From Pseudomonadota bacterium (lineage in GTDB: Bacteria > Desulfobacterota > Desulfobacteria > Desulfobacterales > Desulfobacteraceae): a stretch of 46,334 nucleotides of DNA. Every line of letters starts with the position of its first letter. Within the stretch, counting starts at the first letter, position 1. Location: contig JAHJLV010000043.1 of the NCBI GenBank assembly GCA_018821535.1, forward strand, positions 1 through 46,334. Direction: 5' to 3'. This document shows positions 7,142 to 15,394 of this stretch, one piece after another. The notes below the pieces were generated by a model. It was not told the DNA's origin and did no database searches. It saw only the letters and a list, made by a program, of their open reading frames with translations. The position numbers and the translations under genes are program-made.

Positions 7142-7987
7142 ATGAGTTTTCAATCAATCCTTGAAAGAACAAACGTCTTTCTGGAGCACCTGGGTCTGGA
7201 CGGAGAGCCCTTCGGTGTTTATTACGATGACACCAAACCGGAAAAAGCCTTTGGTCCCAAAACCGGCGTCCCCATATCCAGGGAAATGGAAGACCAGGGC
7301 CAGGTGGACATGCAGGAAGTCATGAAAACCTTTTCCTGCGTTATCGGCAATATCTGGCTGGCCAGGAAAAAGAAGTGTGCAGCTTTTATTTCATCAGAAG
7401 AGTATGGATGTCCAGGCGGGGTCTTTTACTGCTCCATGATGAAACCCAATCTTAGATTCATTGAGCATTATGTGACCACGGGATTTGAAGGAACCCCCAT
7501 TCATGGTGAGCGGTACCTGCCGTCGCCGGAAGCCATGAGGACTTTTCTTGACAAGGTAGATCCCCGTAAAGCACCGGGGAAATATTGTATTTTTAAACCG
7601 TTATCTCATTTTTCAGAGGGTCAGAAACCTGAATTTGTCATCTTTTTTGCCCGCCCGGAAGTGTTGACCGGCCTCTTCACCCAGACCATGTTTACCACAG
7701 GCGATGTGGATAGTGTGGCATCTCCGTTCGGAGCCGGATGTACCAATATTATTGGCTGGCCGCTTTTTTACAAGGAACAGGGAAAAGAAAAAGCCGTACT
7801 CGGCGGGTTTGATCCTTCGGCCAGAAAATATCTGAAAACAGATGAACTGACTTTCACAGTCCCCTTGTCTTTGTATGAAAAAATGCTTGAAGCCCTGCCG
7901 GAATCCATGTTCAACGTCGGAGACACCTGGCCGATCGTGCGTAAAAAAGTCGACCGCAGTGCAAAGAAATGGGGAGAGAAGAATTAG
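7142..7987 (+). CDS. DUF169 family protein under MarR control
   Basis: 281 residues from ATG 7142, set by a strong AAAGGAGG 4 bases upstream. DUF169 signature elements are present: LGLDGEPFGVYYDD near the start, TFSCVIGNIWLARKKKCAAFISSEEYGCPGG at about 62-92, and GDVDSVASPFGAGCTNIIGWPL at about 189-210. Conserved Cys residues (CVIG, CPGG, GCTNI) hint at a redox or metal role. The family is common in anaerobes and archaea but its biochemical function is not established. Control by the adjacent MarR regulator suggests a stress- or ligand-inducible role. It converges on the AraC gene with only 13 bases between stops. Confidence 0.8.
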   Translation: MSFQSILERTNVFLEHLGLDGEPFGVYYDDTKPEKAFGPKTGVPISREMEDQGQVDMQEVMKTFSCVIGNIWLARKKKCAAFISSEEYGCPGGVFYCSMMKPNLRFIEHYVTTGFEGTPIHGERYLPSPEAMRTFLDKVDPRKAPGKYCIFKPLSHFSEGQKPEFVIFFARPEVLTGLFTQTMFTTGDVDSVASPFGAGCTNIIGWPLFYKEQGKEKAVLGGFDPSARKYLKTDELTFTVPLSLYEKMLEALPESMFNVGDTWPIVRKKVDRSAKKWGEKN

Positions 7988-8000
7988 CCTTTACTATGCT

Positions 8001-8930
8001 TCAGGCGGTCTGACGCAAACGATTAATATCCCTCAACGGTGGAGCCCCGAACAGCCGGCTGTATTCACGGCTGAACTGCGAGGGGCTTTCATAGCCAACT
8101 TCATATGTAACCGTCAGAGCATCCAGGTTTTCTGTAAGCATCAAGCGCCTGGCTTCGTTTAAGCGCAACCGTTTCTGGAATTGCAGAGGTGTCATTGAGG
8201 TCATTACTTTAAAATGGTTATGAAATGCAGATTTGCTCATCCCGGCGTCGGCAGCCAGTTCTTTTACACGAAGGGGACTGGTATAATTATTTTTCAGCCA
8301 GTCTATCGCCTGTGAAATCTGATGGCTGTGGCTCCCTGAAGCGGTTATCTGTTGAAGGCGCGGCCCTTGATCCGTTGTAAGCAGACGGAAAAAAATTTCC
8401 CGCTTAATAAGTGGGGCAAGAATTGTAATATTTTCATCTTCCCCAAGTAAATCCATCAAACGCTGAAAGGCACCAAGCAGGGGTAAAGTAAGCTGTCCTA
8501 CAGCCATCCCCTTTCGTGCTTGACGGGAACGGTTGAGGGGAAGGCCACTATCAACGATCAACTGGAAAATCTCCTGCAAATCCAGTTCCAATACCAAACC
8601 CAGATAGGGCTTTTTTTCGCTTGCTTCAAGGATGTTTGCGACAACCGGCAAATCTACAGATGAAATTAGAAATCGAGATGCATCATACACATATGTTTCC
8701 TCTCCTAACAGCACCCGCTTAGCCCCCTGAGCGATAAGGCATATACTTGACGCATGTGTGTAGCTGGTCGGTTCTGTTGGCACTGGCCAGCGGTTCAGCT
8801 GTAGACCAGGTATTTGTGTGTTCACCTGGTTTTCGTTTCCAGTCCATCTGGCAATGCTCTTTGCCAGCGTTTTAGATGCAATGGCCAAATTTTCAGGCAT
8901 CTCTCCCAGACTCGCATTATTTTCATCCAT
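8001..8930 (-). CDS. AraC-family regulator with AraC_N-type cupin domain
   Basis: 309 residues. Residues about 30-185 form the N-terminal cupin sensor of the YqhC-like group (TSYTHASSICLIAQGAKRVLLGEETYVYD). Residues about 205-305 carry two helix-turn-helix motifs (RVKELAADAGMSKSAFHNHFK and ALTVTYEVGYESPSQFSREYSRLFG). AAGGAGA lies 7 bases before the ATG. E. coli YqhC activates the aldehyde reductase gene yqhD; here the divergent operon encodes a cupin, a hydrolase and a YqhD-like Fe-ADH. It is therefore most likely the local activator responding to an aldehyde-type signal. That link is inference from family and context. Confidence 0.85.
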   Translation of the reverse strand: MDENNASLGEMPENLAIASKTLAKSIARWTGNENQVNTQIPGLQLNRWPVPTEPTSYTHASSICLIAQGAKRVLLGEETYVYDASRFLISSVDLPVVANILEASEKKPYLGLVLELDLQEIFQLIVDSGLPLNRSRQARKGMAVGQLTLPLLGAFQRLMDLLGEDENITILAPLIKREIFFRLLTTDQGPRLQQITASGSHSHQISQAIDWLKNNYTSPLRVKELAADAGMSKSAFHNHFKVMTSMTPLQFQKRLRLNEARRLMLTENLDALTVTYEVGYESPSQFSREYSRLFGAPPLRDINRLRQTA

Positions 8931-9302
8931 AGCAAATCTCCTTGTTCCTTATTTCTAAGAATATTAACATGGTTACCTTTCACCCACAATAAATTCGTCA
9001 TAAATGGTGCATTATTAGGCAATCTCACCTCAGATTGATTTGGTCAGACGTTCTGCAACCAAAATCTTTTTGATCATATAAAACACCGGATTCTGTTTAA
9101 CATCAGGGTCTTATGGTCAATGTCAGTGGTTTGTTTCTACAGATTTTCCACCTTGAATTCAATGATTGAGTTAATGTTTTGGACTATCAGACAATTATTA
9201 GAAACTATCAGGCTATCTGCTCTTTCATCGTTTACTGTATATTCAAAACAGTTCAAAGGCCAATGAGCGATCAAAACAATGATGAAAGAAAGGATAAACA
9301 AA
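8931..9302. promoter_or_regulatory. divergent intergenic region between araC-type gene and cupin operon
   Basis: About 370 bases without a gene. It must hold the promoters for the AraC regulator and for the cupin-to-cyclophilin operon, and so probably the regulator's binding site. No clear near-consensus promoter or strong palindrome stands out. Confidence 0.4.
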
Positions 9303-9701
9303 ATGGAAATTAAACGGAACGGAACACAGGCGTCAATCTCTGGTCCGGCGGACTGGTTTACCGGCACGGTGCGCATTGACCCTATATTTCTTAAGGCAGA
9401 AGATCCAGCCCGTACAACAGGGGCCGGCGTCACATTTGAGCCTGGTGCCCGGACAGCCTGGCATACCCATCCGCTGGGACAAACATTGATTGTTACAGCC
9501 GGATGCGGGAGGGTCCAGCGGGAAGGTGGAACGATTGAAAAGATTCACCCTGGAGATATAGTTTGGTTTCCGCCGGGTGAAAAACACTGGCACGGTGCAG
9601 CTCCCAATACCGCAATGACCCATATTGCCGTTCAGGAATCACTTGACGGTAATAATGTGAGCTGGATGGAGCATGTCAGCGATGAACAATACGGCAGTTA
9701 A
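9303..9701 (+). CDS. small cupin, hydroxynitrile-lyase-like
   Basis: 132 residues from ATG 9303 (AAAGGAT upstream); the in-frame ATG at 9279 is rejected for lack of such a site. The sequence follows, almost position by position, the single-domain bacterial cupins known as Mn-dependent (R)-selective hydroxynitrile lyases: [55 protein letters not shown]. Metal ligands are H54, H56, Q60 and the His in the HWHG segment. Those enzymes cleave or form cyanohydrins in vitro, but the physiological role of this cupin family is not settled. First gene of an operon with an exported hydrolase and Fe-ADH. Confidence 0.8.
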   Translation: MEIKRNGTQASISGPADWFTGTVRIDPIFLKAEDPARTTGAGVTFEPGARTAWHTHPLGQTLIVTAGCGRVQREGGTIEKIHPGDIVWFPPGEKHWHGAAPNTAMTHIAVQESLDGNNVSWMEHVSDEQYGS

Positions 9702-9741
9702 TTTCAAATCAATAAATAACCGATTAATGGAAGGTATTAAC

Positions 9742-10797
9742 ATGAAAAGAATATCAAAATTAAGCCCTTGCTTTTTTACAATCGCAGTCGTTTTACTTAT
9801 GCTTTTGTCCTTTACCTGCATTTCTCTGGCCTCAGATGCCCGGGAGTGGGACAAAACCTTTGCCAAAAGCGATAAGGTAATCCACAAAAAAGTATCATAT
9901 CCGAACAGATATGGCCTCACCATATCCGCAGACCTGTACCGGCCTAAAAATATGGATCAATCCCAAAAATATGCCGCCATTCTGGTCGGCACCCCCTATG
10001 GCGGGGTTAAAGAGCAGGGGGCCGGCATCTATGCCCAGACCATGGCAGAACGGGGCTTTATCGCCATGGCTTTTGATGAATCATACAACGGGGAAAGCAG
10101 CGGTGAACCCAGACACCTGTCTTCTCCGGACATTTTTGTTGAAGATTTTTGTGCAGGCGTGGATTTTTTAGGAACACGCCCCTTTGTGGACCCGAATAAA
10201 ATCGGTGTCATCGGTATCTGCGGCAGCGGTGGATTTTCCGTTACTGCAGCCCAGGTCGACCACCGCATCAAAGCCCTTGCCACTGTCAGCATGTACGATA
10301 TGAGCCGCGTCATACGTAAAGGATGGAAAGACGGGATGGCTGATGATCAGCGCAGCAAAACCCTTGACCAGCTTGGAGAGCAGCGCTGGAAGGATTTTGA
10401 GAATGGCAGCCCATTGCTGCCCCAAGGATTCCCCAGTGAACCCGCGGATTCGATTCCGGAAGGGTTAGATCCTATTTCAAGCGAGTTCTGGGAATATTAC
10501 GCCATGAAGCGTGGTCATCACCCAAGATCACACGGTCCGTTCACGGCAACAAGCAATATGGCATTCATGAATTTTCCCCTGATGAATTACATTAAAACCA
10601 TTTCTCCAAGGCCGATTCTGTTCATCATGGGCGAGAAAGCCCACTCAAGATATTTTACTGAAGATGCTTATGAAATGGCTGCCGAGCCCAAGGAACTTTA
10701 TATCGTTCCGAATGCCAGGCACATTGATCTATACGACAGAACGGGCATGATTCCGTTTGATAAACTGACTGCATTTTTCACCACTGCACTAAAATAA
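9742..10797 (+). CDS. exported alpha/beta hydrolase
   Basis: 351 residues from ATG 9742 (GGAAGG upstream). A Lys/Arg start and a long hydrophobic core (about 10-30, ending ISLASDA) make a signal peptide, so it acts outside the cytoplasm. The fold shows LVGTPYGGVKEQ (oxyanion region), a nucleophile elbow at VIGICGSGGFSVTAA, and a C-terminal catalytic His in NARHIDLYD. The elbow may use Cys (as in dienelactone hydrolases) or Ser; the spacing allows either. These hydrolases often sit beside cupin, cyclophilin-like and aldehyde-reductase genes. Substrate unknown. Confidence 0.8.
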   Translation: MKRISKLSPCFFTIAVVLLMLLSFTCISLASDAREWDKTFAKSDKVIHKKVSYPNRYGLTISADLYRPKNMDQSQKYAAILVGTPYGGVKEQGAGIYAQTMAERGFIAMAFDESYNGESSGEPRHLSSPDIFVEDFCAGVDFLGTRPFVDPNKIGVIGICGSGGFSVTAAQVDHRIKALATVSMYDMSRVIRKGWKDGMADDQRSKTLDQLGEQRWKDFENGSPLLPQGFPSEPADSIPEGLDPISSEFWEYYAMKRGHHPRSHGPFTATSNMAFMNFPLMNYIKTISPRPILFIMGEKAHSRYFTEDAYEMAAEPKELYIVPNARHIDLYDRTGMIPFDKLTAFFTTALK

Positions 10798-10812
10798 TTA
10801 CAAGGAGAGATC

Positions 10813-11964
10813 ATGAAAGATTTTACTTTTTATAACCCCACAAGAATTGAATTTGGCAAAAACAAAGAAAATAACATCGGTCAGTATGTAAAAGAGTTCG
10901 GCGTGAACAGTATACTTATCCTCTACGGATCGGACCGGATCAAAAAGGATGGGCTGTTCGGTCGTATCACGGTGTCTCTTGAAGAGCAGGGTATCGTTCA
11001 CGAAGCAGTCGGTGGTGTTATCAGCAATCCGTTAATCAGTCGTGTGCGTGACGCAGTGAAAGTCGTCAAAACAAATAATCTGAAAGGAATTCTTGCTGTT
11101 GGCGGGGGATCTGTCTTAGACTCTGCCAAGGCTGTTGCCGCAGGTGCAAAATATGATGGCAATGTCTGGGACTTTTTTATTGGTAAAGCCGAAGTCCAGG
11201 ATGCACTTCCTGTTTTTTCGGTAATGACGCTGGCAGCCACAGGCAGTGAAATGAATCCTTACGGCGTTTTGACCAATAGTGAAACCCAGCAAAAATATCC
11301 TATCGGATCTCCACTTCTTTTTCCAAAAGTATCCGTCATTAATCCCGACCTTATGGCCTCTGTCACACCGGAGTATCTGGCTTATTCAGCCGTCGATATT
11401 TTTTCCCACTGCCTTGATCTCTATTTTACAGCAAGCTTTTTGCCGGATTACACCGCAGCTCTGATCGAAAACATTCTGGAGACGGTCATGCGTACCACCA
11501 ACAGACTGATGACCAACCCGGATGATTATTATGCACGGGGCGAATTTGCCTGGACCGCAACCATGGCATTAAATGGAAATACCTTTGTCGGTGTTGAGGG
11601 TAATTCCTATGATACCCACATGATTGAACATGCCATGGGTGCGCTCTACAATGTCCCTCATGGTGCCGGTCTTGCAGTGGTCCTGCCTGCATGGATGATG
11701 GAAATAAAAGACCGGTGCCCGGAACGGTTTGAGCGTTTTGCAAAAAAAATCTTTAACAGTGCCGACAGTGATGAAGGCATTTCAAAGCTGACTGAGTGGT
11801 TCACATCCATCGGGGCTCCGGTTACATTTGCACAAGCTGGCCTTGCTGAGGATACTGTTGATCCCATTGCCGAAAATGCATTTGGCAATGCAAAACTCTG
11901 GGGGATGGACGAAATGTATCCCCAGGACAGGATTGCCAAAATTCTCAAGTTGGCCGTCAAGTAA
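10813..11964 (+). CDS. iron-containing alcohol dehydrogenase (YqhD/BdhA group)
   Basis: 383 residues, full length. The nucleotide-binding GGGSVLDSAKAVA lies at 97-109. The metal ligands line up with E. coli YqhD as D195, H199, H269 and H283 (spacing to the last two identical). It would reduce aldehydes to alcohols, usually with NADPH, in the cytoplasm. AAGGAGA precedes the ATG, 15 bases after the hydrolase stop. Together with the YqhC-like regulator it points to an aldehyde-detoxifying operon. Substrate range cannot be read from sequence. Confidence 0.9.
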   Translation: MKDFTFYNPTRIEFGKNKENNIGQYVKEFGVNSILILYGSDRIKKDGLFGRITVSLEEQGIVHEAVGGVISNPLISRVRDAVKVVKTNNLKGILAVGGGSVLDSAKAVAAGAKYDGNVWDFFIGKAEVQDALPVFSVMTLAATGSEMNPYGVLTNSETQQKYPIGSPLLFPKVSVINPDLMASVTPEYLAYSAVDIFSHCLDLYFTASFLPDYTAALIENILETVMRTTNRLMTNPDDYYARGEFAWTATMALNGNTFVGVEGNSYDTHMIEHAMGALYNVPHGAGLAVVLPAWMMEIKDRCPERFERFAKKIFNSADSDEGISKLTEWFTSIGAPVTFAQAGLAEDTVDPIAENAFGNAKLWGMDEMYPQDRIAKILKLAVK

Positions 11965-11978
11965 ATTGGAGAAATATA

Positions 11979-12794
11979 ATGAATCGGGTTTTAATTGTTC
12001 TTTTTACCGGATTGATTATGGGGACAGTTGTCATCTCCCAGGTCCATGCGCTGACCTTGTCAGACAGGCAGGTAAAAATTACATCCAAAGGGCATACTGC
12101 GACCTTCCGACTGTATGACACCGTTGCTGCAAAGGAATTTTACGATCAACTGCCTCTCAATCTGGAGCTGACCAATTTTCGTGATGCCCAGTGGATGTTC
12201 TATCCTCCCGAAAAGCTGAATGTGACTGCACAAGAGGCATACCATGACGGGAAAAAAGGAGAGCTGAGTTATTATGCGCCCTGGGGTGATGTGTTCATGC
12301 TCTACAAAGATTTTTATGCAGGCGATGAAATGCATCGTTTGGGTATCAACTTAACCGGAGCTCAAGAGATCGAAAAGATGTCAGGAAGCGCCATTATTGA
12401 AAAACAAGAAAAAAATACTTCCGTGGACCAAAAAAACATGGTGATAAAAGTTGTCGCAAAGGCCGAAGGTCGAACGACCATTTTCAAACTCAATAACAGT
12501 ACGGCTGCCAGGGAACTGTATGCTCAACTGCCGTTAAGCATCAAAGTAGAAGATTATAGTAACAACGAAAAGATTTTCTATCCTCCTAAAAAGCTGGGCA
12601 CCGAATCAACTCCTTTGGCAGATGCACAGAAAGGGACCCTGGCGTATTATGCTCCATGGGGTGACGTGGTGATGTTCTATGACCATTTCGGTTCAGCCTC
12701 GGATTTGTATGAACTGGGGCATGCCGTTTCGGGAAGTGAGCACATAAAAAGTATGTCCGGTACAATAAAGATCGGAAAAGGAACGACGCCTTGA
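11979..12794 (+). CDS. exported tandem cyclophilin-like protein (two TM1367-type domains)
   Basis: 271 residues: signal peptide (1-25, ending VHA), then two homologous domains of about 110 residues. Each holds F(R/K)L, AA(K/R)E(F/L)Y(D/A)QLPL, a (F/I)FYPP(E/K)KL element and YYAPWGDV. These match the cyclophilin-like fold family typified by TM1367, usually a single domain of about 115 residues, so an internal duplication is clear. No peptidyl-prolyl isomerase activity is established for the family. It lies 14 bases after the Fe-ADH gene, so it is in the same operon, and being exported it may partner the exported hydrolase. Confidence 0.8.
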   Translation: MNRVLIVLFTGLIMGTVVISQVHALTLSDRQVKITSKGHTATFRLYDTVAAKEFYDQLPLNLELTNFRDAQWMFYPPEKLNVTAQEAYHDGKKGELSYYAPWGDVFMLYKDFYAGDEMHRLGINLTGAQEIEKMSGSAIIEKQEKNTSVDQKNMVIKVVAKAEGRTTIFKLNNSTAARELYAQLPLSIKVEDYSNNEKIFYPPKKLGTESTPLADAQKGTLAYYAPWGDVVMFYDHFGSASDLYELGHAVSGSEHIKSMSGTIKIGKGTTP

Positions 12795-12820
12795 TCCATG
12801 TGGCGATAACAAACGAATTT

Positions 12821-12847
12821 AGGCGTTCCTGAACTTCAGGGACGCCT
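12821..12847 (+). terminator. hairpin after the cupin-ADH operon, weak terminator
   Basis: AGGCGTTCCTGAA pairs with TTCAGGGACGCCT (one G-T pair) and the flanks CGAAT/ATTCG extend the stem. Only TTATTC follows, so termination would be partial. It separates the cyclophilin-like gene from the broken Tat-signal gene. Confidence 0.5.
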
Positions 12848-12875
12848 TATTCGAAAACATATCAGGAGAAAATTC

Positions 12876-12998
12876 ATGTCAGATAAAGATAATACGAATT
12901 TTCGGGAAGTGGCATCCCATGGACGCCGGGATTTCCTTAAAAACGCTGTTGCTTTGGCAGTCATCCGTCTCAGCCATACACATTCTGGGAAATGCTGA
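12876..12998 (+). pseudogene. 5' fragment of a Tat-exported protein gene
   Basis: CAGGAGAAAATTC precedes an ATG opening a 40-codon frame whose residues 17-24, RRDFLKNA, form a twin-arginine signal followed by VALAV. The frame then loses sense and stops; no hydrophobic h-region or mature domain follows in any frame. The good ribosome-binding site and Tat motif show a once-real gene, probably the last member of the cupin-ADH operon (an exported cofactor enzyme), truncated by rearrangement. Confidence 0.65.
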
Positions 12999-13290
12999 AC
13001 ATAGACGCATCAAAAAATAACTGGAGGTAGAAGTGCGTTTTTTCATACTCCCAATAATTTTTAATAAAAATAAGTCAAAATCCTTAAAAACAAAAACCCC
13101 ACAATGATGGTATCTAAAAACTCTATTTGAAGGTCGATGCCCCTCACCAATAACTGAACAAGTGCCCATACCCCGGATATAGCCTTTTTCCGAGCTATTC
13201 TTAAAAAAGTCCCAGCCTTTCACCCCAAAAATTTGTATACTGTCTTTATCCTGAATTTTCAGGAAGATTACAATATTTTTTTAAAGGAGG
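12999..13290. other. gene-free stretch
   Basis: AT-rich DNA between the truncated Tat gene and the integrase. No coding frame, strong palindrome or remnant was recognised on either strand. The strong ribosome-binding site of the next gene (AAAGGAGGG) is at 13283-13291. Confidence 0.5.
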
Positions 13291-13298
13291 GCAACATT

Positions 13299-14134
13299 AT
13301 GAAAATGTCACAGGCAATTAAAAATTTTCTGGCGTATCAAAAGCTCAATTCAAAAAAAACACCATCCAAAATTACCGGTACTTCCTGGCTGTTTTCCAAA
13401 AAGAGTTTGGCAAGCGGGATGTATCAGAGGTAACACCGGATGAAATAATGGAATTTCTGGTCAGAATCACTGACGGCCTGAAACCATCAACCAAGAAACT
13501 CAAATACTCCCTTCTAAAAAGTCTATTCAATTTTGTCAAAAATACTGTAATCCCCGATCTATCCAATCCTTGTGAGTCTGCAGTGCTGGCCAAAACCTTC
13601 AGAGCAGGCAAATTACCACCCTGGAAAATTCTGGAACGAGATGCCGTCGATGAATTCATTTTCAAAACGGATAATCCCAGAAACAGGCTTATGCTTGAAT
13701 TGATGGCAAGGGGTGGAATGAGGATCGGTGAAGTCCTAAAATTGAAGCCGCGTGATGTTCAGGATCGAAAACTTCATTTGCCAAATCCTAAAAGTGGTCG
13801 TGCCTCTGAAGTTGTTTTTATTCCGAAAAAAGTTGCGGATCGGCTGCGTGAGTATATTGCGGGTGAAAATATCCAAAATAATGAACGTGTTTTCCCCTTA
13901 GGATATACCCGCGCCAGGGAGATTGTTAAGAATGCCGGATTGAAAATCGGTATTGATGTAAAACCACATGATTTGAGACGACATGCTGCCACCTATGCCA
14001 GCAGATCCGGAGTCCCCATTGAAATTGTATCAAAAATTATTCTTCGTCATTCTAACCTGTCCACCACCCAGCGTTATCTTGGCAAGGTCAGTGACACTGA
14101 GGCCATGCATTGGATTGAAAATATTTATCGGTAA
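13299..14134 (+). pseudogene. tyrosine recombinase/integrase interrupted by a -1 frameshift at an A8 run
   Basis: Starts at ATG 13299 with AAAGGAGGG upstream (MKMSQAIKNFLAYQKLNSKK). At 13352-13359 eight A residues occur, and the reading continues only one base back: NTIQNYRYFLAVFQKEFGKRDV... then VTPDEIMEFLVRI. The full product would be about 278 residues with a SAM-like core-binding domain and a catalytic domain carrying Arg in GGMRIGEV, HDLRRH, the His in RHSN and Tyr in TQRYLGKV, all intact. The homopolymer may cause productive slippage, or it may be an inactivating indel or sequencing error. An intrinsic terminator follows 8 bases after the stop. Confidence 0.8.
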
Positions 14135-14141
14135 AATCGAA

Positions 14142-14166
14142 GGGGATTGGTCAATCTCCAATCCCC
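14142..14166 (+). terminator. hairpin terminator of the integrase gene
   Basis: GGGGATTGG and CCAATCCCC form a perfect 9-bp stem around TCAATCT, directly after the integrase stop. No T-run follows because the right part of the site abuts the IS110-type insertion. The 12-mer CAATCCCCCGAT starting inside the stem recurs at the other end of the insertion. Confidence 0.6.
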
Positions 14167-14183
14167 CGATAAAATGAGAAAGT

Positions 14184-14262
14184 TGGTCTCCTTTGAGGCG
14201 ACACCTCAAAAGTGTTAATTGTTTTAGTGACGAAACAAAGACATTAACAAAAAAGGAGACCA
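14184..14262 (+). promoter_or_regulatory. branched leader structure sequestering the transposase ribosome-binding site
   Basis: TGGTCTCCTTT (14184-14194) is perfectly complementary to AAAGGAGACCA (14252-14262), which contains the AAGGAG ribosome-binding site of the transposase (ATG 14264). Within the stem lie GAGG/CCTC (14195-14207) and TGTTAAT/ATTAACA (14213-14249), giving a three-way junction. Read-through transcripts from outside would fold and hide the site, a known way insertion sequences avoid impinging transcription. Some of this may also belong to the element's guide (bridge) RNA. Confidence 0.6.
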
Positions 14263-14263
14263 G

Positions 14264-15268
14264 ATGAAAAATACCATTTATGACCATTATATTGCAATAG
14301 ATTGGGCTGCTACAAACATGGCGATCGCTCGTATGACAAAAAAATTAAACCGTATTCAGGCCTTTGATGTTCCCGCTGACATTGCCGAATTAAAGTTTTA
14401 TTTACTACGTTTGAATGGGACGAAAATTTTAGCACTTGAAGAAACAAATACTTCTCAATGGCTATATACCGAATTGAAAGACCATGTTGACAGGATTTAT
14501 ATTTGTGACCCATATCGTAATCGTCTTCTAAGCGAAGGACCCAAAACTGATAAAATTGATGCTACCAAGCTGGTTCGACTGTTGAAAGCCGGACTTATGA
14601 AAGAGGTATATCACTCAACTGATAAGTTTATCTATCTTCGAAGACTTGTAAGCGGATACGAGGATCTGATTAAAGCCGGTGTACGGTTACAAAACCAACG
14701 ATATTCCTTGTTAAGAGTTTGTGGGAAAACCGGTTATGAAGATGAAGTTAAGTTGAGCTCAAACGATGAACAATTTGTACTGGATTGTTTAGATAGACAG
14801 ATCGAAGCCTATAAAACCGAAAAGAAAGGTTATGAAAAAGAATTTAAAAAACTATCTCGAAAACACCCTGAAATAAAGCACCAAACGAGTATCCCAGGTA
14901 TCGGTTATATTAATGCGGTAAAAATAGTTGCCCGGGTTGTAACACCCCATCGATTTCCTGAAAAAGGGCATTATTTAAGTTATGTTGGCCTGATTAAACA
15001 TGAAAAGATGAGCGGAGGGAAAAGTTACGGCAAGAAAAATCCCCGTTATTGTAGAATGATGAAAAGTGTTTACAAGTCTGGGGTATTGGCTGCCACTCGC
15101 GGGAATAATCCTATCAATGATTACTATGAATATCTGATCAAGGAAAAAGGGTATCCTGAATATAACGCAAGGAATATGACCTGTAGAAAATTGGCAATAA
15201 TAAGCCTGGGTGTTTTTAAAAATGGTAAAAAATATCAACCCTGGAGGAACCATGTAAAAGACAATTAG
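14264..15268 (+). CDS. IS110-family transposase (DEDD RuvC-like and serine domain)
   Basis: 334 residues, normal family length. The N-terminal RuvC-like domain shows IAIDWAATNMAIA (first Asp), LALEETNTSQW (Glu) and TDKIDATKLVRLL (the Asp pair). The C-terminal Transposase_20 domain begins at TSIPGIGYINAVKIV and includes LSYVGLIKHEKMSGGKSYGK, with the candidate catalytic Ser near there. Such recombinases are guided by a bridge RNA from the element's own non-coding end and integrate without cutting out target duplications. All motifs look intact, so the element may be active. Confidence 0.9.
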   Translation: MKNTIYDHYIAIDWAATNMAIARMTKKLNRIQAFDVPADIAELKFYLLRLNGTKILALEETNTSQWLYTELKDHVDRIYICDPYRNRLLSEGPKTDKIDATKLVRLLKAGLMKEVYHSTDKFIYLRRLVSGYEDLIKAGVRLQNQRYSLLRVCGKTGYEDEVKLSSNDEQFVLDCLDRQIEAYKTEKKGYEKEFKKLSRKHPEIKHQTSIPGIGYINAVKIVARVVTPHRFPEKGHYLSYVGLIKHEKMSGGKSYGKKNPRYCRMMKSVYKSGVLAATRGNNPINDYYEYLIKEKGYPEYNARNMTCRKLAIISLGVFKNGKKYQPWRNHVKDN

Positions 15269-15382
15269 CAGACTTTATCAGCTCTATATGCACCGCATGA
15301 AACCTTGTTGGGGAAATGAACGGTCTTATAGAGGAGGGAGAGAGCTCAACTATTGTTGTAACAATCCTTAAGGATAATAGTT
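15269..15382 (+). ncRNA. structured non-coding right end of IS110 element, candidate bridge RNA region
   Basis: In 114 bases with no frame, AACTATT (15348) pairs with AATAGTT (15376) around TTGT-TGTA-ACAA and the palindrome TCCTTAAGGA. A G/A-rich strand at 15328-15338 (ATAGAGGAGGG) can also pair with CCCCCCTCTAT at 15398-15408, across the proposed boundary. IS110-family elements carry a bridge RNA in one non-coding end; which end applies here is not determined. Role inferred from position and structure. Confidence 0.35.
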
Positions 15383-15394
15383 CAATCCCCCGAT

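Larger units (their letters stand above)
14171..15394 (+). mobile_element. IS110-family insertion sequence (boundaries inferred)
   Basis: The 12-mer CAATCCCCCGAT occurs at 14159-14170 and again at 15383-15394, flanking a 1.22-kb unit with one transposase gene, a size expected for IS110-type elements. The left copy belongs to the integrase terminator, which suggests insertion at that site. Left non-coding DNA (93 bases) holds a large cruciform; right non-coding DNA (about 115 bases) holds another. There are no terminal inverted repeats, as usual for this family. The boundary call is inference from the repeat. Confidence 0.6.

Noticed and set aside
12879..13223. 114-codon minus-strand frame over the broken Tat gene
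   Set aside because: It lies opposite a credible gene start with Tat motif and ribosome-binding site, and itself shows no such signals.
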